The notes under the pieces are model-generated. The model did no database searches and was not told the origin of the DNA. It saw nothing but the letters and a program-made list of their open reading frames with translations. 48,885 nt of DNA, from positions 1-48,885 of the forward strand of contig NZ_QTTN01000046.1 in assembly GCF_003386535.1 (NCBI RefSeq), written 5' to 3'. Made by a program: the position numbers and the translations under genes. The DNA is from Paenibacillus taihuensis (GTDB lineage Bacteria > Bacillota > Bacilli > Paenibacillales > Paenibacillaceae). Below, in pieces: positions 14,822 to 22,814 of this stretch (position 1 is the first letter of the stretch; each line of letters starts with the position of its first letter).

Positions 14822-16030
14822 CTACCGGCTCGAGCGCGACGGCAGCGGCGCGTCTTGCTCATCGCGGGCGCCGCCGCTGCTCGCGCTGCCAGCGCCGCGC
14901 GGCGCTGATCCGCGGCTGCTGCGGCTTGGCAGCGGCCGCGGCAGATCAAGATCATCGGCGCCCGCGGCATCGATGCGCGTGCCAGCGCCGACAATTTCGC
15001 CCCGGCGACGGCCGGTCAGCAGGTCGCCGGTCCAGCCCTTGTGCCAGAGCCACCAGTAGATCAGCATGGTGACGACGACGATGATCGAGCAGACCGCGAT
15101 GAAGCCCCACGGTTCGCCGGCCCAAGGGATGCGCTTGAAATTCATGCCCCATACCGCGCCGATAACCGTTGCCGGCATGAACAGGGCGGTGAAGATCGTC
15201 AGCGTCTTCATAATATCGTTACCGCGGAAGTTGGAGATGGCGTCGTCCATCATTAACAACGTATCGATCTCCATCGCATAATGGCTGAGCAGCGCCTCGA
15301 TACGCTCAAGCTTGAGCTCCATCCGCTTATATTCTTCCTGCTCAAGCAGCGTGTCCATGAAGGCTTCCTTCGCTGCGCCTTGAATTTCCTTAATCGGAAT
15401 GAACAGATGGCTCCAGTGCAGCAGCTCATACCGCCGCTCGAAGATATTGTTCATAAGGCCCGTACGGTTCTGCAGGCGCATCTTCTGCTCCAGGTCGCCA
15501 AGCCGTGTCTCGAAACGGTCGAGTCCGGAATGGAATGTCTCCAGAATGGAGCCGAGAACGACGAAGAAGCCCTCCGGCGCACTCTGGCAGCGGTTCAGCT
15601 TGTCCTGCCACGGATCGAGCTGCAGCCGGATCGACAGGCGCATATCGGCAGCGAGCGTCACGAGCATGCTCTGCGTCACGCGAAAATGCAGCGGATGCAC
15701 GTCGGTCTCATCCTCCGAAACCTGAAACATAAGCGTCCCCTGCAGCACCGACTCGCCGCCGGCCAGCTCGCTGACGATGATTTGGTTGTGGGTGTTGCCT
15801 TCAATGTCGCTTAGCCAGCCGCTAAGTTCAGGGTAAGCCTGCTTCATGGCTGCGGCGCTGGCCTGCTTCGCGGAAGCCGGCTCCTCGGCATGATCGGCGA
15901 GCCCGGCTTCGGCAATGCCGCCGCCTGCAGCCCGGCTGCTGCTGCGGCTGAGGCCGGAAGTTTCCGGCCGCTGCTCGTTAAGCACGAGCCATTCCCATTT
16001 GGAAGGAAACTGCAGCAAACGATGCGTCAT
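14822..16030 (-). CDS. corA: CorA-family divalent cation transporter
   Basis: The 402-residue protein has the CorA plan: a long cytoplasmic N-terminal region with helices to about residue 280, then two C-terminal membrane segments, the first followed by the G-M-N signature (Gly295-Met296-Asn297). CorA channels carry Mg2+ (or Co2+/Ni2+). AGGAGG lies 11 bases before the ATG. The C-terminal tail after about residue 345 is odd: long, Arg/Ser/Gly-rich and containing PLPSRSSR twice, and its DNA is much richer in G+C than the core. The N-terminal 30-65 segment is also low-complexity. The gene splits the stress module but is oriented with the sigma operon and has its own terminator. Confidence 0.85.
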   Translation of the reverse strand: MTHRLLQFPSKWEWLVLNEQRPETSGLSRSSSRAAGGGIAEAGLADHAEEPASAKQASAAAMKQAYPELSGWLSDIEGNTHNQIIVSELAGGESVLQGTLMFQVSEDETDVHPLHFRVTQSMLVTLAADMRLSIRLQLDPWQDKLNRCQSAPEGFFVVLGSILETFHSGLDRFETRLGDLEQKMRLQNRTGLMNNIFERRYELLHWSHLFIPIKEIQGAAKEAFMDTLLEQEEYKRMELKLERIEALLSHYAMEIDTLLMMDDAISNFRGNDIMKTLTIFTALFMPATVIGAVWGMNFKRIPWAGEPWGFIAVCSIIVVVTMLIYWWLWHKGWTGDLLTGRRRGEIVGAGTRIDAAGADDLDLPRPLPSRSSRGSAPRGAGSASSGGARDEQDAPLPSRSSR

Positions 16031-16146
16031 GGTTTAGAAGCCTCCTGCGTGTCCGTTCATACGTATTGCTACCATCATAACGCGAACAATGCACCGAGTA
16101 CAACTGTAGCGCCGACAATTTTATCCAAAAAGCTGCCATGAACAAA

Positions 16147-16200
16147 AGAAGCGCGCCTCCGCGGTTCACAGTTTTCGTGTCACCCCGGTCGCGCGCTTCT
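16147..16200 (-). terminator. Terminator at the end of the sigB-like operon
   Basis: AGAAGCGCGC and GCGCGCTTCT form the outer stem, overlapping the sigB stop; on minus TTTTG follows. The inner part (CCGCGG..CCGG) can extend the stem imperfectly. Confidence 0.65.
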
Positions 16201-16975
16201 ATACATCGTGTTCATCTTGTTCGGTTAACAGCTTCTTCAGCTTGGTCGTCGCTCTCCGCTGAATGCGGGAGATGCTCATCTGCGAGATGCCGAGCATGTC
16301 GGCGATTTGCCGCTGCGGAAGCCCATCCTGATACGCAAGCAGCAGCACGCGCTGCTCTGCGGGCTCTAGCTGCGCCATGGCGGCCTGCAGATCGAGCCGC
16401 TTATCGACGCTGTCGAAATCATCGAGCGGCGAGCCGAGCAGATCGCCGAGCGTCGAGGTGCTGTCTTCTTCGGATATCGGCGTATCGAGCGAGACGTAGT
16501 GGTACAGCTCGCGTCCGGCCAATATTTCGGTCGTTTCTTCGACAGTGAGCCCCATGCGCCCCGCAATCTCGTCGATTCTCGGAGAGCGTTCAAGCGATAC
16601 GGTCAGATCGTCAATCGCTTGCTGAAGCGCAATGCCTTTCTCCTTAATGCGGCGGGGGACCTGGACATACCACGACTTGTCGCGGAGGAAGTTCTTCATA
16701 TGGCCGATGATGCTCTTCATGGCATAGGGCTCGAATTGAACCCCAAGCGTGCTGTCGAATTGACTGAACAGACGAAGCAGCGCCATCTGGCCAATTTGAA
16801 TCAAATCCTCGTACAGGTCAGGACGGTTACGTGATATTTTACCGGCAGCCATTCGAACCATTGGCTCATAATGAATGATCAGTAGCTCAGCGGTCTCATT
16901 GGTCGGGTCGTTCTGATAGGCCGTAATGAGTTCGATGCTGGTGGCGTTCCGATGATTAGCCGGCTGCGTGCTCAT
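16199..16975 (-). CDS. sigB: RNA polymerase sigma factor, SigB/SigF/SigG group
   Basis: The 258-residue product contains region 2 (YEDLIQIGQMALLRLFSQFD), region 3 (PRRIKEKGIALQQAIDDL) and region 4 (LPQRQIADMLGISQMSISRIQRR), in the order and length of Bacillus SigB/F/G factors. Its start ATG overlaps the stop of the rsbW-like gene by one base, so it is translationally coupled to its own anti-sigma factor. With RsbV and RsbW upstream this is the general-stress type arrangement; the sporulation factor SigF (spoIIAA-AB-AC) has the same gene order and cannot be fully excluded. The PP2C response regulator and YflT-like gene nearby favour SigB. Confidence 0.85.
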   Translation of the reverse strand: MSTQPANHRNATSIELITAYQNDPTNETAELLIIHYEPMVRMAAGKISRNRPDLYEDLIQIGQMALLRLFSQFDSTLGVQFEPYAMKSIIGHMKNFLRDKSWYVQVPRRIKEKGIALQQAIDDLTVSLERSPRIDEIAGRMGLTVEETTEILAGRELYHYVSLDTPISEEDSTSTLGDLLGSPLDDFDSVDKRLDLQAAMAQLEPAEQRVLLLAYQDGLPQRQIADMLGISQMSISRIQRRATTKLKKLLTEQDEHDV

Positions 16976-17454
16976 TAGTGATCACCGCTCCGGATGAGCC
17001 GTTTCGTCAGCACAACCTCGGTTCCCATCTCGCTGCTCACGACCACATCGTCCATGAGCGCCTGCATCAAGTAGAGACCGAGCCCGCCGGCTTGCAGCTC
17101 ATCAATCGTTTTCCCGTCCACTGGCTGAGCCAGCTTCGCTGCCGCCGCCGCATCGAAGCTAGTTCCCTCGTCCTTCACGATGATGGAGAGGGCGTCGTAT
17201 CTCTTCACAAATCGGACCTCAATATGAGGCGCCTCCGCCAAAGTTCCAGTAAGGGCAGCATGGCTGCGTATATCGCCGTACGCATGAAGCACCGCATTGT
17301 TGCATGCCTCGGACACCGCTACCTTCATATCTTCGATTTCCTCGTAGGAGAAACCGATTTTGACCGCAAGGCCATAGAGCGTCAACCGAACCAAGTCGAT
17401 ATATTCCGCTGCTGCCGGCACTTTGAGCGTGATTAAATCTTCATTCTCGTTCAT
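16975..17454 (-). CDS. rsbW: Anti-sigma factor / serine kinase, RsbW-like
   Basis: The 159-residue protein is a GHKL ATPase-type kinase: N box EACNNAVLHAY, KDEGTSFD as the G1-like box and GGLGLYLMQALMD as G2. RsbW binds the sigma factor and phosphorylates RsbV; ATP binding decides the partner. Its stop codon overlaps the sigB start. The rsbV-like gene lies 44 bases upstream. SpoIIAB is the close alternative. Confidence 0.85.
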   Translation of the reverse strand: MNENEDLITLKVPAAAEYIDLVRLTLYGLAVKIGFSYEEIEDMKVAVSEACNNAVLHAYGDIRSHAALTGTLAEAPHIEVRFVKRYDALSIIVKDEGTSFDAAAAAKLAQPVDGKTIDELQAGGLGLYLMQALMDDVVVSSEMGTEVVLTKRLIRSGDH

Positions 17455-17498
17455 AGTTGTGAGTTCCTTTCTGAAGGTTGGCTGGCTTAGGGAAAGCC

Positions 17499-17822
17499 TT
17501 AGGCCTGTTTCAGTAAAAATGGCGTAATGCCTGTCATATCAAACAGCTTGCGAATATGCGGAGGGACGGCAGTGACAGTGAATGGCGCTTCTTTGGCATG
17601 GCGGGCTTTCAGGACAGAGACAAGAATCCCGATGCCCGTGCTGTCTACATAGCGCAGCTCTTGCAGGTTCAGTACCAATTCGCGATCGGTCAGCTCGATG
17701 AGCGGAGACATCGCCGCACGCATCTGTACCGCTGATTCCAGGTCAAGCTCGCCGCCAACGTAGACGGTGCACTTGCCCTCCTGATTTTCCGTTCGCAGCA
17801 CTAATTTATCGTTGTGTTTCAT
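17499..17822 (-). CDS. rsbV: Anti-anti-sigma factor, RsbV-like (STAS domain)
   Basis: A 107-residue STAS-domain protein with the phosphorylation motif YVDSTGIGIL; Ser61 is the likely target of RsbW. Unphosphorylated it captures RsbW and frees the sigma factor. GGAGCG lies upstream of the ATG at 17822. It is the first gene of rsbV-rsbW-sigB and has a candidate autoregulatory promoter about 40 bases upstream. Confidence 0.85.
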   Translation of the reverse strand: MKHNDKLVLRTENQEGKCTVYVGGELDLESAVQMRAAMSPLIELTDRELVLNLQELRYVDSTGIGILVSVLKARHAKEAPFTVTAVPPHIRKLFDMTGITPFLLKQA

Positions 17823-17860
17823 CGCGCAACGCTCCTAAATCGATAATTTCTACAAGCGTA

Positions 17861-17886
17861 TTACCCGTGAAGAGCTCTTATGAATC
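17861..17886 (-). promoter_or_regulatory. Candidate SigB-type promoter of the rsbV-rsbW-sigB operon
   Basis: On minus, GATTCA (17886-17881), 14 bases, GGGTAA (17866-17861). It matches exactly the element before the PP2C gene at 12927-12952 and approximates the SigB consensus GTTTAA-N13/14-GGGTAT. It lies just inside the intergenic gap after the GntR/LacI-type gene. Confidence 0.5.
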
Positions 17887-17902
17887 AAAAATATCTTCCA
17901 AG

Positions 17903-19030
17903 TTATGTAATATCGGCAGGCGCCGCCGTCGTTCCGCCTGCGACAAGCCTTGGCGGCAGCACAATCTTCTTGCGTTCCTGCTCCGGATTCTCGGCGAGCG
18001 AGAGAAGCAGCTTCGTGGCCTGGATGCCGATCTCCTCCTCCTGCTGAAGGATGCAGCTCGGACGCTTCGCCCAGCGCGAGGAATGCTCCAGATCATCGAA
18101 GAAAATAACGGACAGCTGCTCCGGAATCGCGAACTCTAGCCGTTCCGCAGCCGCCATCACTTTCAGGCCAAGCGACGAATTGAGTGCGAAGACAGCCGTG
18201 ACGTCGGTGCTTTCTCTCAGAAACCTCTCGATCTGAATCGGGTCCGTGTTCGTGAATACGAGTCTCGGATCACTCGGAATGCCGTGATCAGCCAGCGCTC
18301 TGCGATACCCGTCGAGCCTGTCCTCCATGCTCGATGTGCCTTTGGCCGGGGCGGTCAGGAATGCGATACGCGTGTGGCCGGATTGAATGAGATGGTTCGT
18401 TGCTTCATAGGCGCCGCCAAAATGATCCGAGCAGACGCAGTTTGTCTCCAGCCCCTTCAAGTAGCGGTCAATGACGACGATCGGATAACCGCGAAGCGAC
18501 ATTCGCAATATATCCTCGTTATAGCTTTCTCCTTCTACCGGGTAAACAATCACGCCATCGACGCCAAATTCGTCAGCTTCAGCCAGAAGCATGCACTCGG
18601 TCTCCACAGACTCATGCGTCATCGATACGATGACCCGATAGCCTCCCAGCGCAGCCGCTTCCTCGACGCCTTTTACGAGATTGACCATATAGGCGGTTTT
18701 GAGGCTCGGGATGAGAAGGGAGATCAGCTTCATCTTGCGGGGCTTCACAAGAGGGGCGCCAGTAGGATAAAGGGCCGGCTCCTTGCTCTGCGGACCATCG
18801 GCGACGAAGGATCCTTTCCCTTGAATGCGATAGACGGCACCTTCTTCAACGAGGGTGGACAGCGCGCCTTTCACCGTGATCCGGCTGACGCCAAAATGCT
18901 CCGCCAGCTCGTTCTCCGAGGGCAGACGCTCGCCTGGTTTCAATTTGCCTTGGGCAATTTGATCGGAGATGAAGGTGCGGATCTGCGTATATAAGGGCAC
19001 TCGCTTCATGGGAACTGACATCGGCCTCAC
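17903..19030 (-). CDS. GntR-HTH / LacI-sensor hybrid transcriptional repressor (AraR type)
   Basis: The 375-residue protein joins a GntR winged helix (about 10-78, GERLPSENELAEHFGVSRIT) to a LacI/periplasmic-binding-protein sensor domain (about 100-360). This is the layout of AraR, the L-arabinose repressor, and the neighbouring GH127-like enzymes fit an arabinose-related ligand, though that is inference. The frame opens with GTG 19030; ATG 19021 and ATG 19009 are also possible and none has a strong ribosome site. It is divergent from the glycan operon. A near-identical 22-base operator-like sequence lies just before it (19045-19066) and again at 19155-19176. Confidence 0.85.
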   Translation of the reverse strand: MRPMSVPMKRVPLYTQIRTFISDQIAQGKLKPGERLPSENELAEHFGVSRITVKGALSTLVEEGAVYRIQGKGSFVADGPQSKEPALYPTGAPLVKPRKMKLISLLIPSLKTAYMVNLVKGVEEAAALGGYRVIVSMTHESVETECMLLAEADEFGVDGVIVYPVEGESYNEDILRMSLRGYPIVVIDRYLKGLETNCVCSDHFGGAYEATNHLIQSGHTRIAFLTAPAKGTSSMEDRLDGYRRALADHGIPSDPRLVFTNTDPIQIERFLRESTDVTAVFALNSSLGLKVMAAAERLEFAIPEQLSVIFFDDLEHSSRWAKRPSCILQQEEEIGIQATKLLLSLAENPEQERKKIVLPPRLVAGGTTAAPADIT

Positions 19031-19044
19031 GCTCTTTCTTTTAA

Positions 19045-19066
19045 CTTGTTATATTGAATATACAAC
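19045..19066 (-). promoter_or_regulatory. Operator-like palindrome, copy 1
   Basis: Read on minus: GTTGTATATTC, A, ATATAACAAG. The core TATATT-N-AATATA is a 13-base palindrome. It lies 15 bases upstream of the repressor start and matches copy 2 at 19 of 22 positions, in opposite orientation. Confidence 0.65.
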
Positions 19067-19154
19067 TTTTGGCAGCGATTTCAAATGTTTTTCTTTACAG
19101 CTTGGAGGGGATGGGAGTATGATGCAGTTATCCAGGAACATGCTGCTGAACATA

Positions 19155-19176
19155 GTTGTATATTCGATATAAGCAG
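19155..19176 (+). promoter_or_regulatory. Operator-like palindrome, copy 2
   Basis: GTTGTATATTC, G, ATATAAGCAG. It shares its first 11 bases exactly with copy 1 (minus strand) and is 110 bp away, a distance compatible with DNA looping by a dimeric or tetrameric repressor. Confidence 0.65.
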
Positions 19177-19351
19177 CTCCTTCACCCCTTCTAAGTTGTC
19201 TAAACATGTCTAATTTTCACCTGCCTCAGACGTGCATGTCGACCCCACGAGCACAACATTTTCCGACCCATTTCAGCACTTCACAACCACTCTCCGACAA
19301 CCAGTTTCTTTCACAATCCATCTCTCGAACATCGTCGTTTTTTATTGCGAA

Positions 19352-19366
19352 ATGTAAGCGCTCTAT
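19352..19366 (+). promoter_or_regulatory. Candidate catabolite-responsive element (cre)
   Basis: ATGTAAGCGCTCTAT fits the CcpA site consensus WTGNAANCGNWNNCW except at the fourteenth base. It lies 78 bases before the first glycan gene, in the 413-base gap that also holds the two operator copies. This would add glucose repression. Confidence 0.5.
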
Positions 19367-19443
19367 TTGCGAATCAGTCTCCATGATCATACTGCTTGTT
19401 TGCCGATTCAGATGAATCATACGCGAATTAGACAGGGGGAGTA

Positions 19444-21057
19444 ATGATGGAAATGGATGCAAAGCTGCAGGGAAGACCGAAGACGTATTTTCTGCAGGAG
19501 GCGATTGAAAGAGGGTTCAGCGCCATCGCGAACCGGCTGGATAGAGAACAGAATTACCGGCCGTATTTTCTGCTTCGCCTTAAGCCGCAGCCGCAGCTGG
19601 AGCATCATATCTGGGACCTAGGCGATATGTGCAGCCGGTTCACGGATGCGTACTTGCTGGGCCGTCCGGTGACGGGATCAGCAGCGTTCAAGGAGGAAGA
19701 AGAAGCACTTCGCGCCATGCTGGACACATGCGATCCGTTCTTGAATCCGTTCATGGCAGGCAGAATGCTGCTCGCCTATGTCGATCTGTATCTGGATTCG
19801 CCAAGCACTGAGCGCAGGGAAGCGGTCGAGAAGCTTGCAGCCTCGATCCGCGACAATGTGCAGCACGAAGAAGACTACAGCTATTGGTTCAAAAATGCCG
19901 ACGGCTGGAACACGATGGAGCATGCGGTGTTCGGCGATTTCAACGGCTATCCGACATTCCCGCTCGGCGGCATCATGCTGGCTCTTGCGCGTTTCACGGA
20001 GAGTGCCGAAGCACCGGATTGCGAGGATTTGCTCGACCGGATGTGCCGATTCGTGCTGAATGTAAGCGGCACGTTCGAAGCTGACGGCCGCTATCAAGGG
20101 CATACGCACTCGGGCGGCATTCTGACGGCAGCGGTAGCAATCATGCGCCGTGCGCTGCGGAAGAACGATACCGCAATCATAGATCAGATGAAGAACGTAT
20201 TCGATTGGACGCTTCGGTTCTCCAGCAAATGGGGCTGGGTGCCGGACGGAGTCGGTCCGGACGATGCTTCCTGCGAATCGTGCACCATTACAGATGCGAT
20301 TCACCTTGGCTTGCTTATTGCGCGCCATATTGATGAAAGCTACTACGCGATTCTGGAGCGGTTCGCACGCAACCAACTGCTCGAGAACCAATTCGTACAT
20401 ACCGATCCGATGCTGCCTCAAGGCGAATTCCCCGAGAAGCCAATCTTCGAGCGTGCCCTCTATGGCAGCTGGGCGTCCTGGTCGAAGCCGGGGTCGCTCG
20501 ACAATTGCATCGAGAGCGTCGAAGGCTGCTGCTTGGGCGCAGGTATTCGCGCCTGCTATCTGCTCTGGGACGACATCGTGACGAAGCGTGATGGCGTCGT
20601 TAGCGTGAACATGGCGCTGAGCCGCAACAGCCAGTGGGTGGAGGTCGTCAGCTATCAGCCATACGAAGGCAAGCTGGAGCTGCATGTTCACGAGGCCGCC
20701 GAAGCGCTCCGCGTTCGGATGCCGGATTGGGTCGTCCGCGAAGACGCGGTGTTGACCGTTGACGGTGAAGCGAGACCGATTGTAACCGATGAGACCGCAA
20801 ATGGTTACATCCGACTCGAAGGCTTGCAAGCAGGACAGCTCGTGCAGCTGCTGTACCCGCTCACGACCGTGGAAGCGATCGAGCGCGTATCCGGCCGAGA
20901 TTACAAGGTTCGCTGGCGCGGCGATACCGTGCTGTCGGTGACGCCATCCGGTCAGATTTATCCGCTCTACCAGCGGAAATGGATGGAGCAGGATAGCGCG
21001 CCGATGACGCAGGGCATTCCTTATGCGGAGCAGCGCGGGGGGAATGTGCATTGGTAG
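19444..21057 (+). CDS. GH127/GH146-like glycoside hydrolase (beta-L-arabinofuranosidase type)
   Basis: The 537-residue protein is built of an alpha-helical barrel region (about 60-380) and a C-terminal beta domain. It has E-S-C (Glu278, Cys280) and Cys362-Cys363, matching the spacing of the Glu-x-Cys and Cys-Cys zinc site of GH127, where one Cys is the nucleophile. There is no signal peptide, so it acts on imported oligosaccharides. GGGGGAG precedes the ATG. Overall similarity to well-known GH127 members looks low, so the substrate (beta-L-arabinofuranoside or another sugar) is open. The next gene starts inside its stop region, so they are coupled. Confidence 0.65.
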   Translation: MMEMDAKLQGRPKTYFLQEAIERGFSAIANRLDREQNYRPYFLLRLKPQPQLEHHIWDLGDMCSRFTDAYLLGRPVTGSAAFKEEEEALRAMLDTCDPFLNPFMAGRMLLAYVDLYLDSPSTERREAVEKLAASIRDNVQHEEDYSYWFKNADGWNTMEHAVFGDFNGYPTFPLGGIMLALARFTESAEAPDCEDLLDRMCRFVLNVSGTFEADGRYQGHTHSGGILTAAVAIMRRALRKNDTAIIDQMKNVFDWTLRFSSKWGWVPDGVGPDDASCESCTITDAIHLGLLIARHIDESYYAILERFARNQLLENQFVHTDPMLPQGEFPEKPIFERALYGSWASWSKPGSLDNCIESVEGCCLGAGIRACYLLWDDIVTKRDGVVSVNMALSRNSQWVEVVSYQPYEGKLELHVHEAAEALRVRMPDWVVREDAVLTVDGEARPIVTDETANGYIRLEGLQAGQLVQLLYPLTTVEAIERVSGRDYKVRWRGDTVLSVTPSGQIYPLYQRKWMEQDSAPMTQGIPYAEQRGGNVHW

Positions 21058-22814
21058 AGCCGATTCTGGAGCTAGGCAATGATCATGTGCTCATTGAATA
21101 TGACTGCTCACTTGGCACATTCGATGTGAAGGACGTGGCTGCGGGAGCTTTTGTCATGGGCGGTGTGCATTCGGGATTTACTGAAGCTGGCAGCGACGGT
21201 GGCGGAATTGCATGGGCGACAGGCTCGGACACGTACATCTCATCCGAGCTGGACGACGCCACTATGTCGCTCCGAATCAAGCACCTTGTAAAGCCAGGCA
21301 TTACGCTGACGCAGCATTTCACGCTTGGCGAAGCGAGCGAAGACGGCTATCTGCTGCTTCAGCTAACAGTGGAGAACGAGAGCGTCGAGCCGCTGCGAAT
21401 CGAGGAGCTGCGCAGCATGCAGCTCGGCGAACAAGGCTACCTGCAGATCGGCAGCGATCCGATGCGCTGTCTTGTCTACACGGATCCGTATTACAAAATT
21501 CCGGCTGCCGTCCGGGAAGTATTCGACGGCTTCGACAGCCGGATGTTTCATAAAGCGCATTCCCAAGGGATTCAGTACTTGGAACGCGATTACGAGACGC
21601 CGTGGCATTCCACCTTCGACGGCGTGATCAAGGACCCGCTCACCGGTTACGGCGCGGTGTTCGGCTACACGACCTGCCGCAGGTTCCTTCCGCAGATCGC
21701 GTTCACCTACAACAAGGAGATCGATCGCGACGTATTCCGCGATTTCACGCTACTAACGCGCTGCGAAGGGCGCGGCTGCGAACCCGGCGAGACGCTAGAA
21801 GCCGAGACGTGCTACCTCTATCTCGGCTACGACATTGAACGCGCGCAGGAGCAGTACGCGGATCTCATCGCAAGCAGCATGGGCGCGGTGAAGCTGGATC
21901 GCCCCGTCTCCGGCTGGTGCTCCTGGCATTACGCTTTCTTCCAGGTGACGGAGGACGACGTCGAGCGCAACCTGCGCTTCGCAGCGGAGCATCCGGAGGT
22001 GTTCACGCCGGAACCCGGCGGCTTCGAGTACATTCTGATCGACTATGGCTGGCAGCAGACAATAGGGTCGCCAGCAGTGAATAAAGAACAGTTCCCGCGA
22101 GGCATGAAGCGGATGGCGGATATGATCCGCGAGGCAGGCTTCCGGCCCGGCATATGGATCGCGCCGTTCTGGATCGAGGCGGACGCGGAGATAGTCACGA
22201 CGCATCCGGAGTACCTGCTGCATCACGCAGATGGCAGCCTCGCGCTCGGCCCGCGAACATTCAAACATCCGTATGCATACCGGCTCGACCTGTCGCATCC
22301 GGGTGCACAGCAATACGTGCTAGACCAGCTCACGCAGCTGATTCATGAATGGGGCTATGCGCTCATTAAGATGGATTTTCTCGAAGTGGCCACGGTGAGC
22401 CTGACGGAGAACAGGTCGCAGTTCCGCTACCACTCCGATGATCGCACGAGCATCGAGATTCTTCGCGACATGTGCAAGAAGATGCAGGCGCTCGCGGATG
22501 CCGCGAATAACGACATTTGGCTGTCGCCATGCGGCAGTCCGGTGATGGCGCTGTGCGGTATTTTCAAGACCAACTTCGTCGCAGAGGATGCGATTATCCG
22601 GTTCATCCCGGATCGGATCCACATGCATGGCGGGGTCAAAGCTTTCGCGCAGACGCTCGCGCTGCGCCGTTATTATCAGGACCGAATCTGGACCAATAAC
22701 TACGAATCGGTCATTCTCCGAGCCCGAGACCATACAAGGAAGCACGCATTAACGTCACCTCTGCAGGGCTGGCCGGCGGCGTCATGTTCAATGGCGACGA
22801 GCTTCCGGCGCTGA
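21051..22814 (+). CDS. GH36-like alpha-galactosidase, N-terminal and catalytic part (frameshifted gene)
   Basis: This frame starts at TTG 21051, overlapping the previous stop, with GGGGGGA 8 bases upstream. Residues 1-270 form the GH36 beta-sandwich; SGWCSWHYAFF opens the barrel, YILIDYGWQ and GIWIAPF follow, and IKMDFLE carries the likely nucleophile Asp442. VAEDAI (Asp513) may hold the acid/base. The family reading continues to about residue 560 (WTNNYESVIL) and then turns into unrelated sequence up to the stop at 22814, while the expected C-terminal part continues in another frame from about 22725. A single base appears to be missing between about 22720 and 22745. It may be a sequencing error or a real inactivating change. 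Confidence 0.75.
   Translation: MVEPILELGNDHVLIEYDCSLGTFDVKDVAAGAFVMGGVHSGFTEAGSDGGGIAWATGSDTYISSELDDATMSLRIKHLVKPGITLTQHFTLGEASEDGYLLLQLTVENESVEPLRIEELRSMQLGEQGYLQIGSDPMRCLVYTDPYYKIPAAVREVFDGFDSRMFHKAHSQGIQYLERDYETPWHSTFDGVIKDPLTGYGAVFGYTTCRRFLPQIAFTYNKEIDRDVFRDFTLLTRCEGRGCEPGETLEAETCYLYLGYDIERAQEQYADLIASSMGAVKLDRPVSGWCSWHYAFFQVTEDDVERNLRFAAEHPEVFTPEPGGFEYILIDYGWQQTIGSPAVNKEQFPRGMKRMADMIREAGFRPGIWIAPFWIEADAEIVTTHPEYLLHHADGSLALGPRTFKHPYAYRLDLSHPGAQQYVLDQLTQLIHEWGYALIKMDFLEVATVSLTENRSQFRYHSDDRTSIEILRDMCKKMQALADAANNDIWLSPCGSPVMALCGIFKTNFVAEDAIIRFIPDRIHMHGGVKAFAQTLALRRYYQDRIWTNNYESVILRARDHTRKHALTSPLQGWPAASCSMATSFRR

Noticed and set aside
14461..14994. Frames over the tandem repeats (minus 14461-14994 and plus 14465-14752)
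   Set aside because: They translate simple repeats and palindromes, lack ribosome sites, and cross a clear terminator.
16199..17822. Reading the sigma operon as spoIIAA-spoIIAB-sigF
   Set aside because: Same gene order, but the linked PP2C response regulator with a shared SigB-like promoter motif and the YflT-like gene fit the general-stress system better. Kept as an alternative.
19678..21051. Minus-strand frame of 457 codons
   Set aside because: Antisense to the first GH127-like gene; composition typical of a reversed coding strand.
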